A stretch of DNA of 64,000 nt, from assembly GCA_018902385.1 (NCBI GenBank), contig JABSSW010000055.1:186001-250000 (forward strand). Reading direction: 5' to 3'. Positions 1 through 8,974 of the stretch are shown here, one piece after another. The notes below the pieces were generated by a model, which did no database searches, was not told where the DNA came from, and saw only the letters and a list, made by a program, of their open reading frames with translations. Position 1 is the stretch's first letter, and each line of letters begins with the position of its first letter. The translations under genes and the position numbers were made by a program. The stretch comes from Physcia stellaris. Taxonomy: Eukaryota; Ascomycota; Lecanoromycetes; Caliciales; Physciaceae.

Positions 1-2
1 TG

Positions 3-107
3 CGCCGACATGAAAGGATGCTATTGCAGATCGAAGACTGGAGTAGGATGCAATACTCTGACGACGACGATGACTTTGAAGACGATGATGATGATGAATG
101 GTATTAG
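3..107 (+). CDS. 3' end of a gene with an acidic tail (partial)
   Basis: An open frame enters from the left edge and ends at TAG (105-107). The visible 34 residues start with a charged helical stretch (ERMLLQIEDWSRMQ) followed by a run of Asp/Glu ending in DEWY. An acidic tail ending in aromatic residues also closes the family member at 25618-26181 (ends DEYDYW), so this may be the C-terminus of another array member. No start is visible and the shared motifs would lie outside the window, so the family assignment is inference. Confidence 0.4.
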   Translation, partial: RRHERMLLQIEDWSRMQYSDDDDDFEDDDDDEWY

Positions 108-332
108 CTAAGGGCCTTGCAAGATCAGCCTAGCGATACCCACATAGACTTCTGTTTTGTCTTCCCAAACTATTCTGACCTATTTGAATCTGAAAGATAA
201 CTTCAGGCACTCAGGGCCTTGTTATGCAATAGATCAATCATAGCACCTACCACCAGAATTTTTCGCGTTCGAATACTTGTGTGGAGAACCGTAGGTTGGA
301 TTCAGCGCTGAGACCGCTAGTAGATCCCCTTT

Positions 333-549
333 CCCATGGTCTGGTAGTAAGTATGTTAATATTCGTGATACACCGACAGATCTGCGATTGCCCGACATGG
401 GACGAAATCCGGAGATGGAGTCATACTGATATCGGATACATATGCTTTGTGCCAAATACGGGTACGCGTTTTGTCACAATGGGCAGGCCAGTGACAATGC
501 ATCAGGGCAAGATAGCACCACACCAGACCCACCACACCAGGCCATGGGG
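333..549 (+). mobile_element. MITE copy 1
   Basis: The left end CCCATGGTCTGGT is matched by an inverted right end (ACACCAGGCCATGGGG). The inside contains blocks that recur in six other places in the window: CCCGACATGGGACGAAATC and GCTTTGTGCCAAATACGGGT. At about 217 bp without coding capacity it behaves as a non-autonomous inverted-repeat element. Target duplication is not clear at this copy; copy 4 suggests TA. Confidence 0.75.
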
Positions 550-653
550 CTAATTTGTCTGAGTCCATCTAAGAATCAACTGGTTCTCTCGTGACTCTTC
601 TCTTCTGAGTCAGCACATGTTTGCTTTCAATATGACAAGGGAGCTTTATCTAC

Positions 654-663
654 TTATATATAC
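654..663 (+). promoter_or_regulatory. TATA box of the gene at 749
   Basis: TTATATATAC lies 95 bp before the ATG at 749. The spacing matches other members of the array. Confidence 0.5.
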
Positions 664-748
664 GAAAAAGCCCAGCACATCAAGATCCTCAAGTACTCTT
701 CCTACACTGAAGTCATCCAGACCATCGTTCAAAGAACCAGAAACAACC

Positions 749-1236
749 ATGCCGCTCCGCTGGTGGCGCAAACCCCACCCAAGCCCACCAGAGCAACCAG
801 ATCTCCTCGTCCACCAGCCCATCAACCCACCATCCCCCCGCCCTCGCCCGAGGAACTCGACGCCACACTCCAGTCACACTTCGACCACCTCGTCTTCTTG
901 CTCCGCCGAAAACTAGCCCAGAACCCCGACATCTACCGCTACGATGCTGATCGCGATAATGCTCTGAACCACAAAATAAAGAGGGCGATGCGAAAGATTA
1001 GCGGCCATCCTTATTTTCGAGGTATCGAGAACGATATCTCTGAGCACATCTTCCACGTTACGTGGGGGAGACTGGAGGCTGAGGTGGCGAGGTGGGGGGG
1101 AGGGAATACGAGGAAGGATAGGGGCAGGTTGATGGCGGAGCAGGAGACTATTAAGAGGGTCTTTGGAGAGTGGAAGCTGGAGATTCGTGAGGAGAAGAGG
1201 AAATACTGGAGAGGAAGGCTTATCAATGGAAGTTGA
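749..1236 (+). pseudogene. Array family member, probably frame-shifted
   Basis: The frame ending at 1236 encodes a helical, basic protein with both family landmarks: ISGHPYFRGI and HIFHVTWGRLEAEVARW. This frame has no ATG between the upstream stop (592) and the homologous part. The only well-placed ATG (749, context CAACCATGCC, 95 bp after a TATA box) opens a different, Pro/Ser-rich frame that ends at 916. An indel in the C-rich tract between about 760 and 845 would explain this; a non-AUG start or a very short intron are alternatives. Function is unknown. The C-terminal half is rich in Lys/Arg/Glu. Confidence 0.55.
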
Positions 1237-1672
1237 TGGGTAGGGCTCGGAGAGCCTTTTGTAGGATAGTCTTGAAGTGGCACATAGTTATAAAGCGTGC
1301 TGGCTTATTTTCGCCACCGTTGACCCTATTTTGGGGTTTTTTTTTTATCAAGAAGATATTGCATCATATGTAATAGCATGTTTGATGTCTTGTTTAAACG
1401 GTGTGGCATCCGCTTCCGAGATCTCGGAATTGATTCGTGTTGAATTTCGATTAACTCAGCGGTCAATGTTGGTGTTCAACGCCTACTCTTATGCTTATAT
1501 GCTTCTCGCTTTGATGACATCAATGTCGCATGCATCCTCGTTGTGGATGTATGATAAGACACGTTGTGCATCGACATATGTCAAGGCACCGGACTTGCCT
1601 TGTGCGACGTGGTAAGCCAAGTAGTGACTCGGAAAAACGCTCTGACACTCTTTCTATGAAACACACCAGAGG

Positions 1673-1680
1673 TATATAAG
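1673..1680 (+). promoter_or_regulatory. TATA box of the gene at 1804
   Basis: TATATAAG lies about 125 bp upstream of the ATG at 1804. Confidence 0.6.
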
Positions 1681-1803
1681 CCTCACAGATCTCAAGGTCT
1701 CGAAATTCTTTCTTCTCTTTCTCAAATGCACTTCGCCTTCTCCTGTCCATGAAAAAAAAATCTTTCATACAGACAACTCTTGTAAAGCTTAAAAGGCACA
1801 GAC

Positions 1804-2148
1804 ATGCCTTACCTACTCTCCCCAATCCTGAAGCGCCTCTCCTTCATTTGCTTCTGCCGAATCCACAATATCACAACCCAAGGAATCTCCAACGAGTCTA
1901 TCGTACGTCTCTCCGGCTATTTAACGCGACATATGATGGAAAATGATCTGGCGATAACGGACCTGGAACTGGCAATCAAATGGCCGAGATTTCAGGCTGC
2001 AGTTGATGCCTGCCTTAGAGGAGCTGTCACCGAGAACAATTTTAGAGAGTTATTGGCCGTCATTCTCGAGATGGGAAAAGATAAAGTCGCTTGGAGCGCC
2101 AGGCTAGACATGGATGGCGCAGGAAATATGCATGTTTGGCATGCTTGA
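1804..2148 (+). CDS. Small orphan protein, subfamily GKDKVAW (short form)
   Basis: Single-exon ORF of 114 residues. The ATG follows a TATA box and sits in good context (CACAGACATGCC). I do not recognise it. Its C-terminal half is clearly paralogous to the next gene (2568-3311): ELLAVILEMGKDKVAW followed by R-x-x-MD-x-x-GNM here, against DLMTVIVEFGKDKVAW and the same R-x-x-MD-x-x-GNM there. The N-terminus (LSPILKRLSFICFCRI) matches LTTTLQRLVFLLYCKI of the paralogue, giving a hydrophobic helix with two Cys. It lacks the Pro/Arg-rich N-terminal extension of the paralogue. It may be a divergent branch of the array family, since the last helix also ends in a conserved Trp. No signal peptide or clear membrane segment is seen. 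Confidence 0.65.
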   Translation: MPYLLSPILKRLSFICFCRIHNITTQGISNESIVRLSGYLTRHMMENDLAITDLELAIKWPRFQAAVDACLRGAVTENNFRELLAVILEMGKDKVAWSARLDMDGAGNMHVWHA

Positions 2149-2497
2149 GATATTTCCTGTAGGTATGAAATTTGACCAAGGAGTGGCGGGCGGTAGGATC
2201 CCAGACCAATTTGGGCATACCAGTGGATAGCCGAGCATGCTTGCAGTGAGATTCCATAGTGGTTCCTGCCATATTTTTGTATAGATGAGAATTGGAAAAA
2301 TTAGCAAAACATGCAATATTAGAAATCGTGATACGAAAACCTGCTTCACCTTATATCAGCTGTCATGATACAAAGGGTCAGCTAAAGACGCAATCACTGT
2401 TATGAGAAGTTGACTTACCCTTCTGACTCACGGTCTTCCTCCACATTCATAATCATGACTGACCATTACCGACGCAGAACCTCAGAGTCACGCACAA

Positions 2498-2505
2498 GAT
2501 ATAAG
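2498..2505 (+). promoter_or_regulatory. TATA box of the gene at 2568
   Basis: GATATAAG lies about 65 bp upstream of the ATG at 2568. Confidence 0.55.
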
Positions 2506-2567
2506 TAGCTTGAGTTTCTCCTTCCATTACCACGAATTACCAGGATCTCTGTAAGAAAATAACAACT

Positions 2568-3311
2568 ATGGGGATTCCATACTCGACTCCTGGAGTGTGT
2601 CCTGTTCATGCTCCCTACCCCTGTCCCGTTCACCATCCATACCACATTGGGCCCAGGCCGTCGGAACGCTACATAAGACATGCAATACCATCAGAGCCCG
2701 GGAGACATGCAGGAGCTGCAAGACCTGTAAGATCCAGAAGAGCTGCAAGACCCGTCCCGCCACCTAGGCGAAGCAGCCGTCATGCACATTTCACGCCACC
2801 GTCAAGTTCGGTACAGCCGGATACATCAGAACAGCCTCCTGGACCAACAACGCACGAGCGTCCAACCAGGACTGCGCCTAGAGATGTGAGGGAACCAGGG
2901 GTACATGAAGAATCTGAGCGAACAAGGAACGAAGTCCCATTCGAAATGCCATCTACATACAGCCTAACGACCACCTTGCAGCGTCTAGTATTCCTTCTCT
3001 ATTGCAAAATTGGACATATTGTAGCGAAGGATCTTACCGAGCCATTGGATAAGAGTATCAAAAGACTCATGCAACTGCTTATCAACCACGCGAAAAACAG
3101 TGATCTCGGAATCCCAGAGGAAGAAGTACGTCATCACTGGCCATTACTGACCGCGGCAATCCAACGATGTCAGACAGACGATGGATTCACAGCAAAGAAC
3201 TTGGTCGATTTAATGACGGTGATAGTCGAGTTTGGAAAGGACAAGGTTGCTTGGAACGGGAGGGTCCGAATGGATGAAGAAGGTAATATGTATGCTACTC
3301 AGGATCTGTGA
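2568..3311 (+). CDS. Small orphan protein, subfamily GKDKVAW (long form)
   Basis: Single-exon ORF of 247 residues with the ATG in AACAACTATG context. Residues 1 to about 125 are low complexity, rich in Pro, Arg, His and Ala (for example RHAGAARPVRSRRAARPVPP), and probably disordered. Residues from about 126 are paralogous to the gene at 1804-2148 and include DLMTVIVEFGKDKVAW. The two genes are in the same orientation 420 bp apart and look like a tandem duplication in which one copy gained or the other lost the disordered N-terminus. Function is unknown. Three Met codons lie ahead of the helical domain (the last starts MPSTYSLTTTLQRL), so a shorter product is possible. Confidence 0.65.
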   Translation: MGIPYSTPGVCPVHAPYPCPVHHPYHIGPRPSERYIRHAIPSEPGRHAGAARPVRSRRAARPVPPPRRSSRHAHFTPPSSSVQPDTSEQPPGPTTHERPTRTAPRDVREPGVHEESERTRNEVPFEMPSTYSLTTTLQRLVFLLYCKIGHIVAKDLTEPLDKSIKRLMQLLINHAKNSDLGIPEEEVRHHWPLLTAAIQRCQTDDGFTAKNLVDLMTVIVEFGKDKVAWNGRVRMDEEGNMYATQDL

Positions 3312-3464
3312 TATGGAGAGCGAAGGGAGATGGTTCGATTTTTTTTGAGGCATGCATGCGCACGATAGTCTCTCCCCCAGATTGGCGGTGATGGTCGATC
3401 ACTGCTAGAATCTCCAAATGAGCTTCTTGAGAAATTGTCCAACGTGATAAACAATTATTCATTG

Positions 3465-3640
3465 CAAGCCGAATAAATCAACGACAGCCCGACTTGGGAA
3501 AATCGACAGATTTAGAATTTCATTCATATCAGTATACGTTTTGATTTCCAAATACGGGTAATCATGATTTGACAAGTGGGTTTTATTTTCCTTCCGCACT
3601 TAAATTTTGTTCGGGGCGAGTGAATGAACGACGTTGATTG
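3465..3640. repeat. Dispersed repeat, copy A (MITE-related)
   Basis: Shares ATTTCATTCATATCAG, a CCAAATACGGGTAA-like block, TGATTTGA and GGGGCGAGTG with 30205-30360. Part of it (CCCGACTTGGGA...AAATACGGGTAA) also resembles the MITE interior, so it may be a second, older MITE subfamily. Ends are not defined. Confidence 0.5.
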
Positions 3641-4142
3641 GCCAATCAACGGGCACAGCTCCTCAGCCCAGATATCGGCACTCTTGCCACATTGGGCTAG
3701 CTCGAAATCTCGTTTTCAAAACCGCCCCCTTGGCCCTAACAGAGCCTTGCGACAGACACTCTTCCCTCGCCGAATCCTCATCTGGAACTCCACCTGTAGA
3801 GACGCTGCCATATAATCGCATGGGATAGTTGTCACGTGATTTGCGCGCTGCCCCTGACGATGAAGTGCTCCCGCGGCTTGATACTCTAATGAGATTTATC
3901 TCTACCTCGATGCGCACCATGCGGCTCAGAAACTGTACTTACCTTCGGCCCTGCAAAGAAGTATGATGTTCACGAACCATGACCATGTCAACGCCTGATG
4001 TAGATCACAAACAATTTCCTCGACGAAGCCAACGCAAAAGATCCTTGGACGACCGCTGGACCGGCGAGCAGCGAAGCACAGCTAACAAGAAGATGCGAGC
4101 CTTGAAACATCACTCCCAATGGTGGTCTACTCAATCATCTAT

Positions 4143-4355
4143 CCCATGGTCTGGTAGCAAGTGATGCTAACCCTTTGAACACACCGCCAGATATACGACT
4201 ACCCGACTTGGGACGAGATCAGAAAATGATGTCATATTTATATCATATTCATATCGTCTTCATGTTCTTTGTGCCAAACACGGGTAAGCGTATTATCATA
4301 TTGGGTGTATCGGTCGCGATCCATGCGAGGCAAAATAACTCAGCGACACAAAGGT
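4143..4355 (+). mobile_element. MITE copy 2
   Basis: Begins CCCATGGTCTGGT after TA and carries CCCGACTTGGGACGAGATCA and TTTGTGCCAAACACGGGTAA as in copy 1. The right terminus is diverged, so the end is approximate. A short basic ORF (3979-4164) runs into its left end and is probably chance or a truncated gene. Confidence 0.65.
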
Positions 4356-4538
4356 ACCACATGAATCTAGAGATTTAAAGATGATGCTAGGATACAGCTC
4401 GATACTGCCGATATGCAGTCATACTGCTATGACAAGAAAGCAAGAAAGCACTATGCTCTCGAAACCTCCGCAGACTTAACCAAGCCATACTTTCGCTAGG
4501 ACTTCGCACTAACATAGTTGCCACCATCGCCCAACCGT

Positions 4539-4919
4539 TCAGTAGTACGTTCTATCATGAACCTCTTCGGAATCTTGTGGAACTGCAGTCTCTATCTCGT
4601 CAATGATAGTTTCGATCTCCATCTTCTCAGCCTTCCACGTCTCCGAATCGATCTCTCCCCGACCTTCCCATACGGTACAAAGGCTTTCGAGTTTTCTCCA
4701 ATGAACCATGAAATGCTGATGGGATCGGTTGAGGGCGGCCAGGTGGGCGAAATCTGGCCGATAGGGTAGTGCCGATACAAGACCCTGTATCTCCGTATTG
4801 AGATCTAGATCAGCCTTTATGGCGCTGGCCTCGTGGGGAAATCTCGAATCTCGTTTCTCCTCGAGATATTCGATGAGGGTATCGAGTTGCAACATGAATG
4901 CAGTTGTGCCTACGCGCAT
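4539..4919 (-). CDS. Array family member
   Basis: Single-exon ORF of 126 residues starting MRVGTTAFMLQLD. It is predicted almost entirely alpha-helical by eye. Both family landmarks are present: LPYRPDFAHL and then QHFMVHWRKLESLCTVW, followed by an acidic helix (EKMEIETIIDEIETA). Its closest look-alikes are the genes at 8975-9490 and 10363-10902, which share the order P-x-F, F-x-x-YW-x-x-L, and E-x-x-E-I-I. No signal peptide, metal-binding motif or known domain is visible. A TATA-like GAGATATAAG precedes it by about 105 bp. Confidence 0.65.
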   Translation of the reverse strand: MRVGTTAFMLQLDTLIEYLEEKRDSRFPHEASAIKADLDLNTEIQGLVSALPYRPDFAHLAALNRSHQHFMVHWRKLESLCTVWEGRGEIDSETWKAEKMEIETIIDEIETAVPQDSEEVHDRTYY

Positions 4920-5020
4920 CTTGTAGGAATGAGTAGCAGATGATGGTCACTTTGGTTCGTCGAGGATCGTAAGTGTAGCAAAGACAATTGATAGAGAAGG
5001 TAAGTCCATTGGAGCAACGT

Positions 5021-5030
5021 CTTATATCTC
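5021..5030 (-). promoter_or_regulatory. TATA box of the gene at 4919
   Basis: Reverse strand reads GAGATATAAG, about 105 bp upstream of the ATG. Confidence 0.55.
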
Positions 5031-5264
5031 TCTCCACGGAGCTGGTACTGACTGATACGCATGCTTAGACTCTTTATTCCCAGAGAGTCATGTGTTTTAT
5101 ATTGTCAGGAACAAATATCGTAGTGACTCCCATAAAGCGCATGCCAGTTTTGACAACCAAAATTGGTCATCTCGGACGTACAAAAAAACATCTTAAAGAC
5201 CAGAAAATACGCAATGTCCGAGCCTTCCTAGGACTATTCCAACTATATACCCTCGTGAAGTTAC

Positions 5265-5705
5265 TTATCCACTCCGGCCTCGATTTTCACTGTTACAACG
5301 CTCCGACTGATCCTTCTCGGTCAAAGAGTAAGAACCCTCCTCAGAACCACGAAACGCACTCGTATTCTCATAAAAGTCCACAATCTCTTCCAACTGCTGA
5401 CGATCACCAGCCCAGTCCCTATTCTCGCAATAGAACTGCCGATTCCATTTTAGATATAAAGCATCCAGCTTCGACCACATACTCAGATCCCTCATATTGG
5501 GAAATCCTTCCCTAGTTTCCAATTTGAGTATGGCCATGAAGAAAGGAGCCTCTGAGAGATTTTGTATCTGCAGCCCGATACGCTGCTCTAGAGGATAGAG
5601 CTGGCTGCAGTATTCGAGTGCTGACTTTGGAGGGTGTGAGAAGATTGCTAATATCGATTTGAGGTCGCGCAGCAGGGCCTCGAAGGGGGCAGGGGCGACC
5701 GGCAT
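5265..5705 (-). CDS. Array family member
   Basis: Frame of 146 residues from the first in-frame ATG (5705, MPVAPAPFEALLRDLKS); upstream codons of the same frame contain no ATG. Landmarks are FEALLRDLKSILAIF near the N-terminus, LSEAPFFMAI, and RDLSMWSKLDALYLKW. The next segment, ENRDWAGDRQQLEEIVDF, resembles the (R)D-W/F-KGDR-x-K block of the 6615-7048 and 7907-8299 genes. The C-terminal ~40 residues are polar and unstructured. A TATA-like GATATAAAAAAG lies near 5949, just upstream of an ATG at 5913 in another frame. A 5' exon joined by an intron, or a long leader, is therefore possible. Confidence 0.55.
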   Translation of the reverse strand: MPVAPAPFEALLRDLKSILAIFSHPPKSALEYCSQLYPLEQRIGLQIQNLSEAPFFMAILKLETREGFPNMRDLSMWSKLDALYLKWNRQFYCENRDWAGDRQQLEEIVDFYENTSAFRGSEEGSYSLTEKDQSERCNSENRGRSG

Positions 5706-6184
5706 GGATGTGGAAATCTTCGAATTGTATGGTATCCTTGGTGACACAAGGAAATCTTGGGGTCTCTATAGGTACCTCTTTCTCATAGGTAGATAAATGG
5801 CGTCGGCGATTTCCTGGGACATTGGAATGAGATCTTCTGAGGCGACTAATAGCTGACTGCATTGTGTAGGATGCAGCGTTGTCATTTGTATCGAGATTAA
5901 ATCCTAGACTCATGCAGCACGGATGGCAGCATGACTATATTGTATATGGTCTTTTTTATATCAAGGTACAATGATTATCTTTCGAATAGCTTCGTCTCAA
6001 AGTCGATCGCTGACAGTCATAAGAACTTTCAAAGTATACTTGTACATTTCTCTCGCCAGGCTACTCTTCATCTACTGTAATAGTCATGTTTTTGAGCTGC
6101 TTGTTATCGACTCTAGTTAGATCTACTTATAGCAACATACACCCTAAAAGTGATCTCCACCGCCGAAAATGCTCGCCTATGGAG

Positions 6185-6425
6185 TACTCCCTACATCTTC
6201 TTGAAGTTCTCTTGCTTCTGAGCCCGACCAAGATTACCTTCCGCACTTCCTTGGGGCATCGAAATCACACCATTAGTCCTACACCAAATCACAGACTCTA
6301 CACAATAGCTTATCGACCAGCCTCTCACGATCTTTGATGTCAAAGTGTTGGAGCAAAGAGCCCCTCGACGTATGTTTTCCTTGACTTGGTAATCATAGTC
6401 TCTTCTATCATAATTCAAGTATAGA
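6185..6425. repeat. Degenerate duplicated segment, copy A
   Basis: On the minus strand it reads GNLGRAQKQENFKKM, alignable with AIFDRAENHDNFNEM at about 7360-7420. Both are followed within about 100 bp by a CAGCCTCTCACGA / GGGCCTCTCACGA block. Neither copy has an intact gene. They look like remnants of a duplicated array unit. Confidence 0.35.
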
Positions 6426-6614
6426 CCACGCTTACTAGTGCCAAATACAAAACGCCATTGATTGTTTCGAACTAGAGAACATATGACTTTCTACAAGTAC
6501 CAGACTAGAAAACAAAACACCCATACACTGTCCAAAAAGACATTGTACTCAGTACAGAATCTTTCGATTCCTTTTCCTGCTGCCTCATACCATCATCATA
6601 GGCTTTCCCAAACT

Positions 6615-7048
6615 TTAGAGAACAAAGGTAGCCGGCTCAATCTTCCCCAGTATTCTTTTAACCTTCTCCCTATCCCCTTTCCAGTCTCTGTCCTTCTCGG
6701 AGGATTTAGGATCTCTTTTATAATGGTCCCATGCATAAGCCAATTTTTCTAGTTCCCCAAAATAATGGTCAAATTGGTTAGGAGGAGGTTTAGGAGTTTT
6801 GTCACGAGGTAACACTTTTTTATGATTTTTTTGCGACGAGATGGTTCTTCGGGTGGAGGTGTTTCCCCAGGAATTTGCATTCCCTTCAGCTGTTCGTGCT
6901 TCCTTAGATTCTGAATGTTTTGAAGGATTTTAGATTCGAGATTCCCGAGATCGTTGGAGTAATCGCGGGATGAGGTAGGCATTGGCAGCCGGAGCATGAA
7001 TCTGAGATTGTTTATGAGATCTTCGTAGAGGGTGGTGAAGGTGGGCAT
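6615..7048 (-). pseudogene. Array family member, frame-shifted in an A-run
   Basis: Starts at ATG 7048 (MPTFTTLYEDLINNL) and is a clear paralogue of 7907-8299 (MQNFTTLYQDLVSNL). Homology continues in this frame to the RRKKIIKK region. The paralogous C-terminal part (QFDHYFGELEKLAYAW, then DRDWKGDREKVKRILGKIE) is in another frame. The switch falls in adjacent runs of A (about 6815-6840), so a homopolymer indel, a sequencing error, or less likely an intron explains it. The upstream region shares long similarity with that of 7907-8299, so the gene was duplicated with its promoter. Function is unknown. Confidence 0.65.
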
Positions 7049-7364
7049 GGTGTTTTAGGTTCTGGGCTCTTTGTGGTCTGGGTGTTGGTATGCAATGTTT
7101 CTCTCCCGGAATCAAACGACTCTCGAGCGTTAAATATGAAAACATTCACTCTATGACATTAATAAGTTGTATCACTATCGTCATGAGTGAAATTTGTGGT
7201 TACAAAGAAATGACATGATTCCGGAAACAGTGACTCGACAAAGAAAAGAAAAACATCGGAATAGTCTTTCAAGTTTTTATTCAATTCACTCCAATTGGAC
7301 ATTCCTATTCCCTCAATTGTCGTATCCACTATCAAAGAGGCTTGCATGGTTAGTGGTCCCGACA

Positions 7365-7570
7365 TTTCGTTGAAGTTGTCATGGTTCTCTGCCCGGTCAA
7401 AGATTGCCTTTTGCAATCTTCTCACGGGTCCAGATCAGAACTTTATCAGTAGAAACCCGCACATCTGGGGGAGTCGAATGACAACTTGATCAACGGGCCT
7501 CTCACGACATAAGATATGAGATTGGGGGAGAACAGGCCTCTCAACGTATCGAATGCACTGGTGAAGAGGG
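7365..7570. repeat. Degenerate duplicated segment, copy B
   Basis: Partner of the segment at 6185-6425 (shared GTTGAAGTT...CCGGTCAAAGATT-type sequence and CCTCTCACGA). The stretch from here to 7900 holds no convincing gene. Confidence 0.3.
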
Positions 7571-7906
7571 TGGCACTCCAGACTTGGCGCCTAAGGTTCC
7601 CGGCAGCCGAACGCTGTAGGGGTGGTTTCCGGACTCACCACGGCTAGTCCTCAGCTAAGTGCGACCTAGAACTGATGTGCCATACCAGCGCATAACATAA
7701 TAATCGACATAGTAGCAACTATCCATTATACAACAGTACAAAATTCGTAGACCACGCATGCTAGGTACTCATACAAGACACGGTCGCCAGTCTCGACACA
7801 GAATGATTCACCATCGGTAATCAGACTAGGTAGAGCATACACATACAAGGTTCAATCCTCCTTTGTCGTTGACGTAGGCTCTTACGTCCTCTTCTCCATC
7901 CAGGTG

Positions 7907-8299
7907 TTAAAGACTAGCAGCCGTCGCCCCCTCAAGCTTCGCAAATAATCCCTCCCACTTCTGTCTATCCCCCTTGAAGTCTCTGGGACCGTCTAATTTG
8001 TAGCTATCCAGTTTACGAGCTAATCCCTCTAGTTGCTTGAAGTAATACTTGAAAGTATTGGAAGCTTCGCCCCTGGCTTCTTTTTCCTTTGCCTTTTCTT
8101 TTTTTTCCTCGCCAATGACATTCATGCACTTCAGCTTCTCTTCGTAGATGAGCGTGAGCTCTTTACTGGTTTTTAGGACGTTGGATTCGAGAATGCGGAG
8201 ATCCTTGGAGTAGTTGACGGGCGTGGTCGGTACTGGGGTGGAGAGAATGGCTCTGAGGTTTGACACGAGATCCTGATAGAGGGTGGTGAAGTTTTGCAT
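7907..8299 (-). CDS. Array family member, intact paralogue of 6615-7048
   Basis: ORF of 130 residues from the first in-frame ATG (8299, MQNFTTLYQDLVSNLRAIL). Codons further upstream in the frame fall in a GT-rich repeat and contain no ATG. Order of features: an N-terminal amphipathic helix; a second helix (DLRILESNVLKTSKEL); a Lys/Glu-rich linker; TFKYYFKQLEGLARKL, which is the family F-x-x-[YL]-[WF]-x-x-L-E landmark; and DFKGDRQKWEGLFAKLEG at the end. The KGDR block is shared with 6615-7048 and, weakly, with 5265-5705. A TATA-like TATATAAATA is at 8527-8536. Function is unknown. Confidence 0.65.
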   Translation of the reverse strand: MQNFTTLYQDLVSNLRAILSTPVPTTPVNYSKDLRILESNVLKTSKELTLIYEEKLKCMNVIGEEKKEKAKEKEARGEASNTFKYYFKQLEGLARKLDSYKLDGPRDFKGDRQKWEGLFAKLEGATAASL

Positions 8300-8410
8300 A
8301 GTTTTTTGGGTTGTGGGTTCTGGGTCCTGTGTTGTGGCTGCTGTGCTATGGGTGCTGTGGTGTGGGTTGAGGGTTGAGGATTGTGGGCTGTAAGTTGTGG
8401 GTGCTGTGGT

Positions 8411-8459
8411 GTGGGTTGTGGGTTGTGGGTTGTGGGTTGTGGGTTGTGGGTTGTGGGTT
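8411..8459. repeat. (GGGTTGT)n heptamer microsatellite in a gene leader
   Basis: Plus strand shows six or more tandem GGTTGTG units, with imperfect extension from about 8290. It lies between the TATA box (8527-8536) and ATG (8299) of the minus-strand gene. Runs of GGG at 7 nt spacing could form a G-quadruplex on the non-template side. Confidence 0.75.
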
Positions 8460-8526
8460 CTGGATTCCGTTTTGGTCAGGTTGCTGTTGTTCAATGTTTT
8501 ACTCTCTGATCAACGAAGGCTGTCGG

Positions 8527-8536
8527 TATTTATATA
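8527..8536 (-). promoter_or_regulatory. TATA box of the gene at 8299
   Basis: Reverse strand reads TATATAAATA, about 230 bp upstream of the ATG. The following sequence up to about 8660 is similar to 7150-7270 upstream of the duplicate gene. Confidence 0.5.
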
Positions 8537-8974
8537 CGACGCCTTCCCAAATCCTTCCCTATGACCTTCATAAGATGTATCACTACCGTCCAGTGTGAAA
8601 TTTGTATCTACAAAGAGATGATCTGGTCCCTACAACAGTCACTCCACCAAGAAGAGAAAAACATCAGCAGTCCGTGAAGCTTGGTAGTAGAGTTGCAGTT
8701 CTTTGTTACGCCGAGTTCGGGAATGCATAGTGGCTGTGGTTCAACAACTTAGAGACTACCAAATGAATGCATAGAAGGGAATGATTTGAGTTCACTGATC
8801 CGCTTCATAGTAATAATTAACAACATAATGAAAACGTGCCTCGCAAAGGATGGTCATATGAATAGAATCCTGAAAGATCACTGCGGGGAACAGTTTTCAA
8901 TAGTGTATAACAGGCGTGAACAGTATGCTAAGACTCATAGCAACGAGGCTTCACCGGCAAGTTAGATCAGTCCT

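Noticed and set aside
3979-4164. Basic 61-residue ORF
   Set aside because: Runs into MITE copy 2 and has no second exon or homologue in the window.
8290-8460. Telomere or subtelomere marker
   Set aside because: The unit is GGGTTGT, not TTAGGG, it is short, and core genes lie on the same contig.
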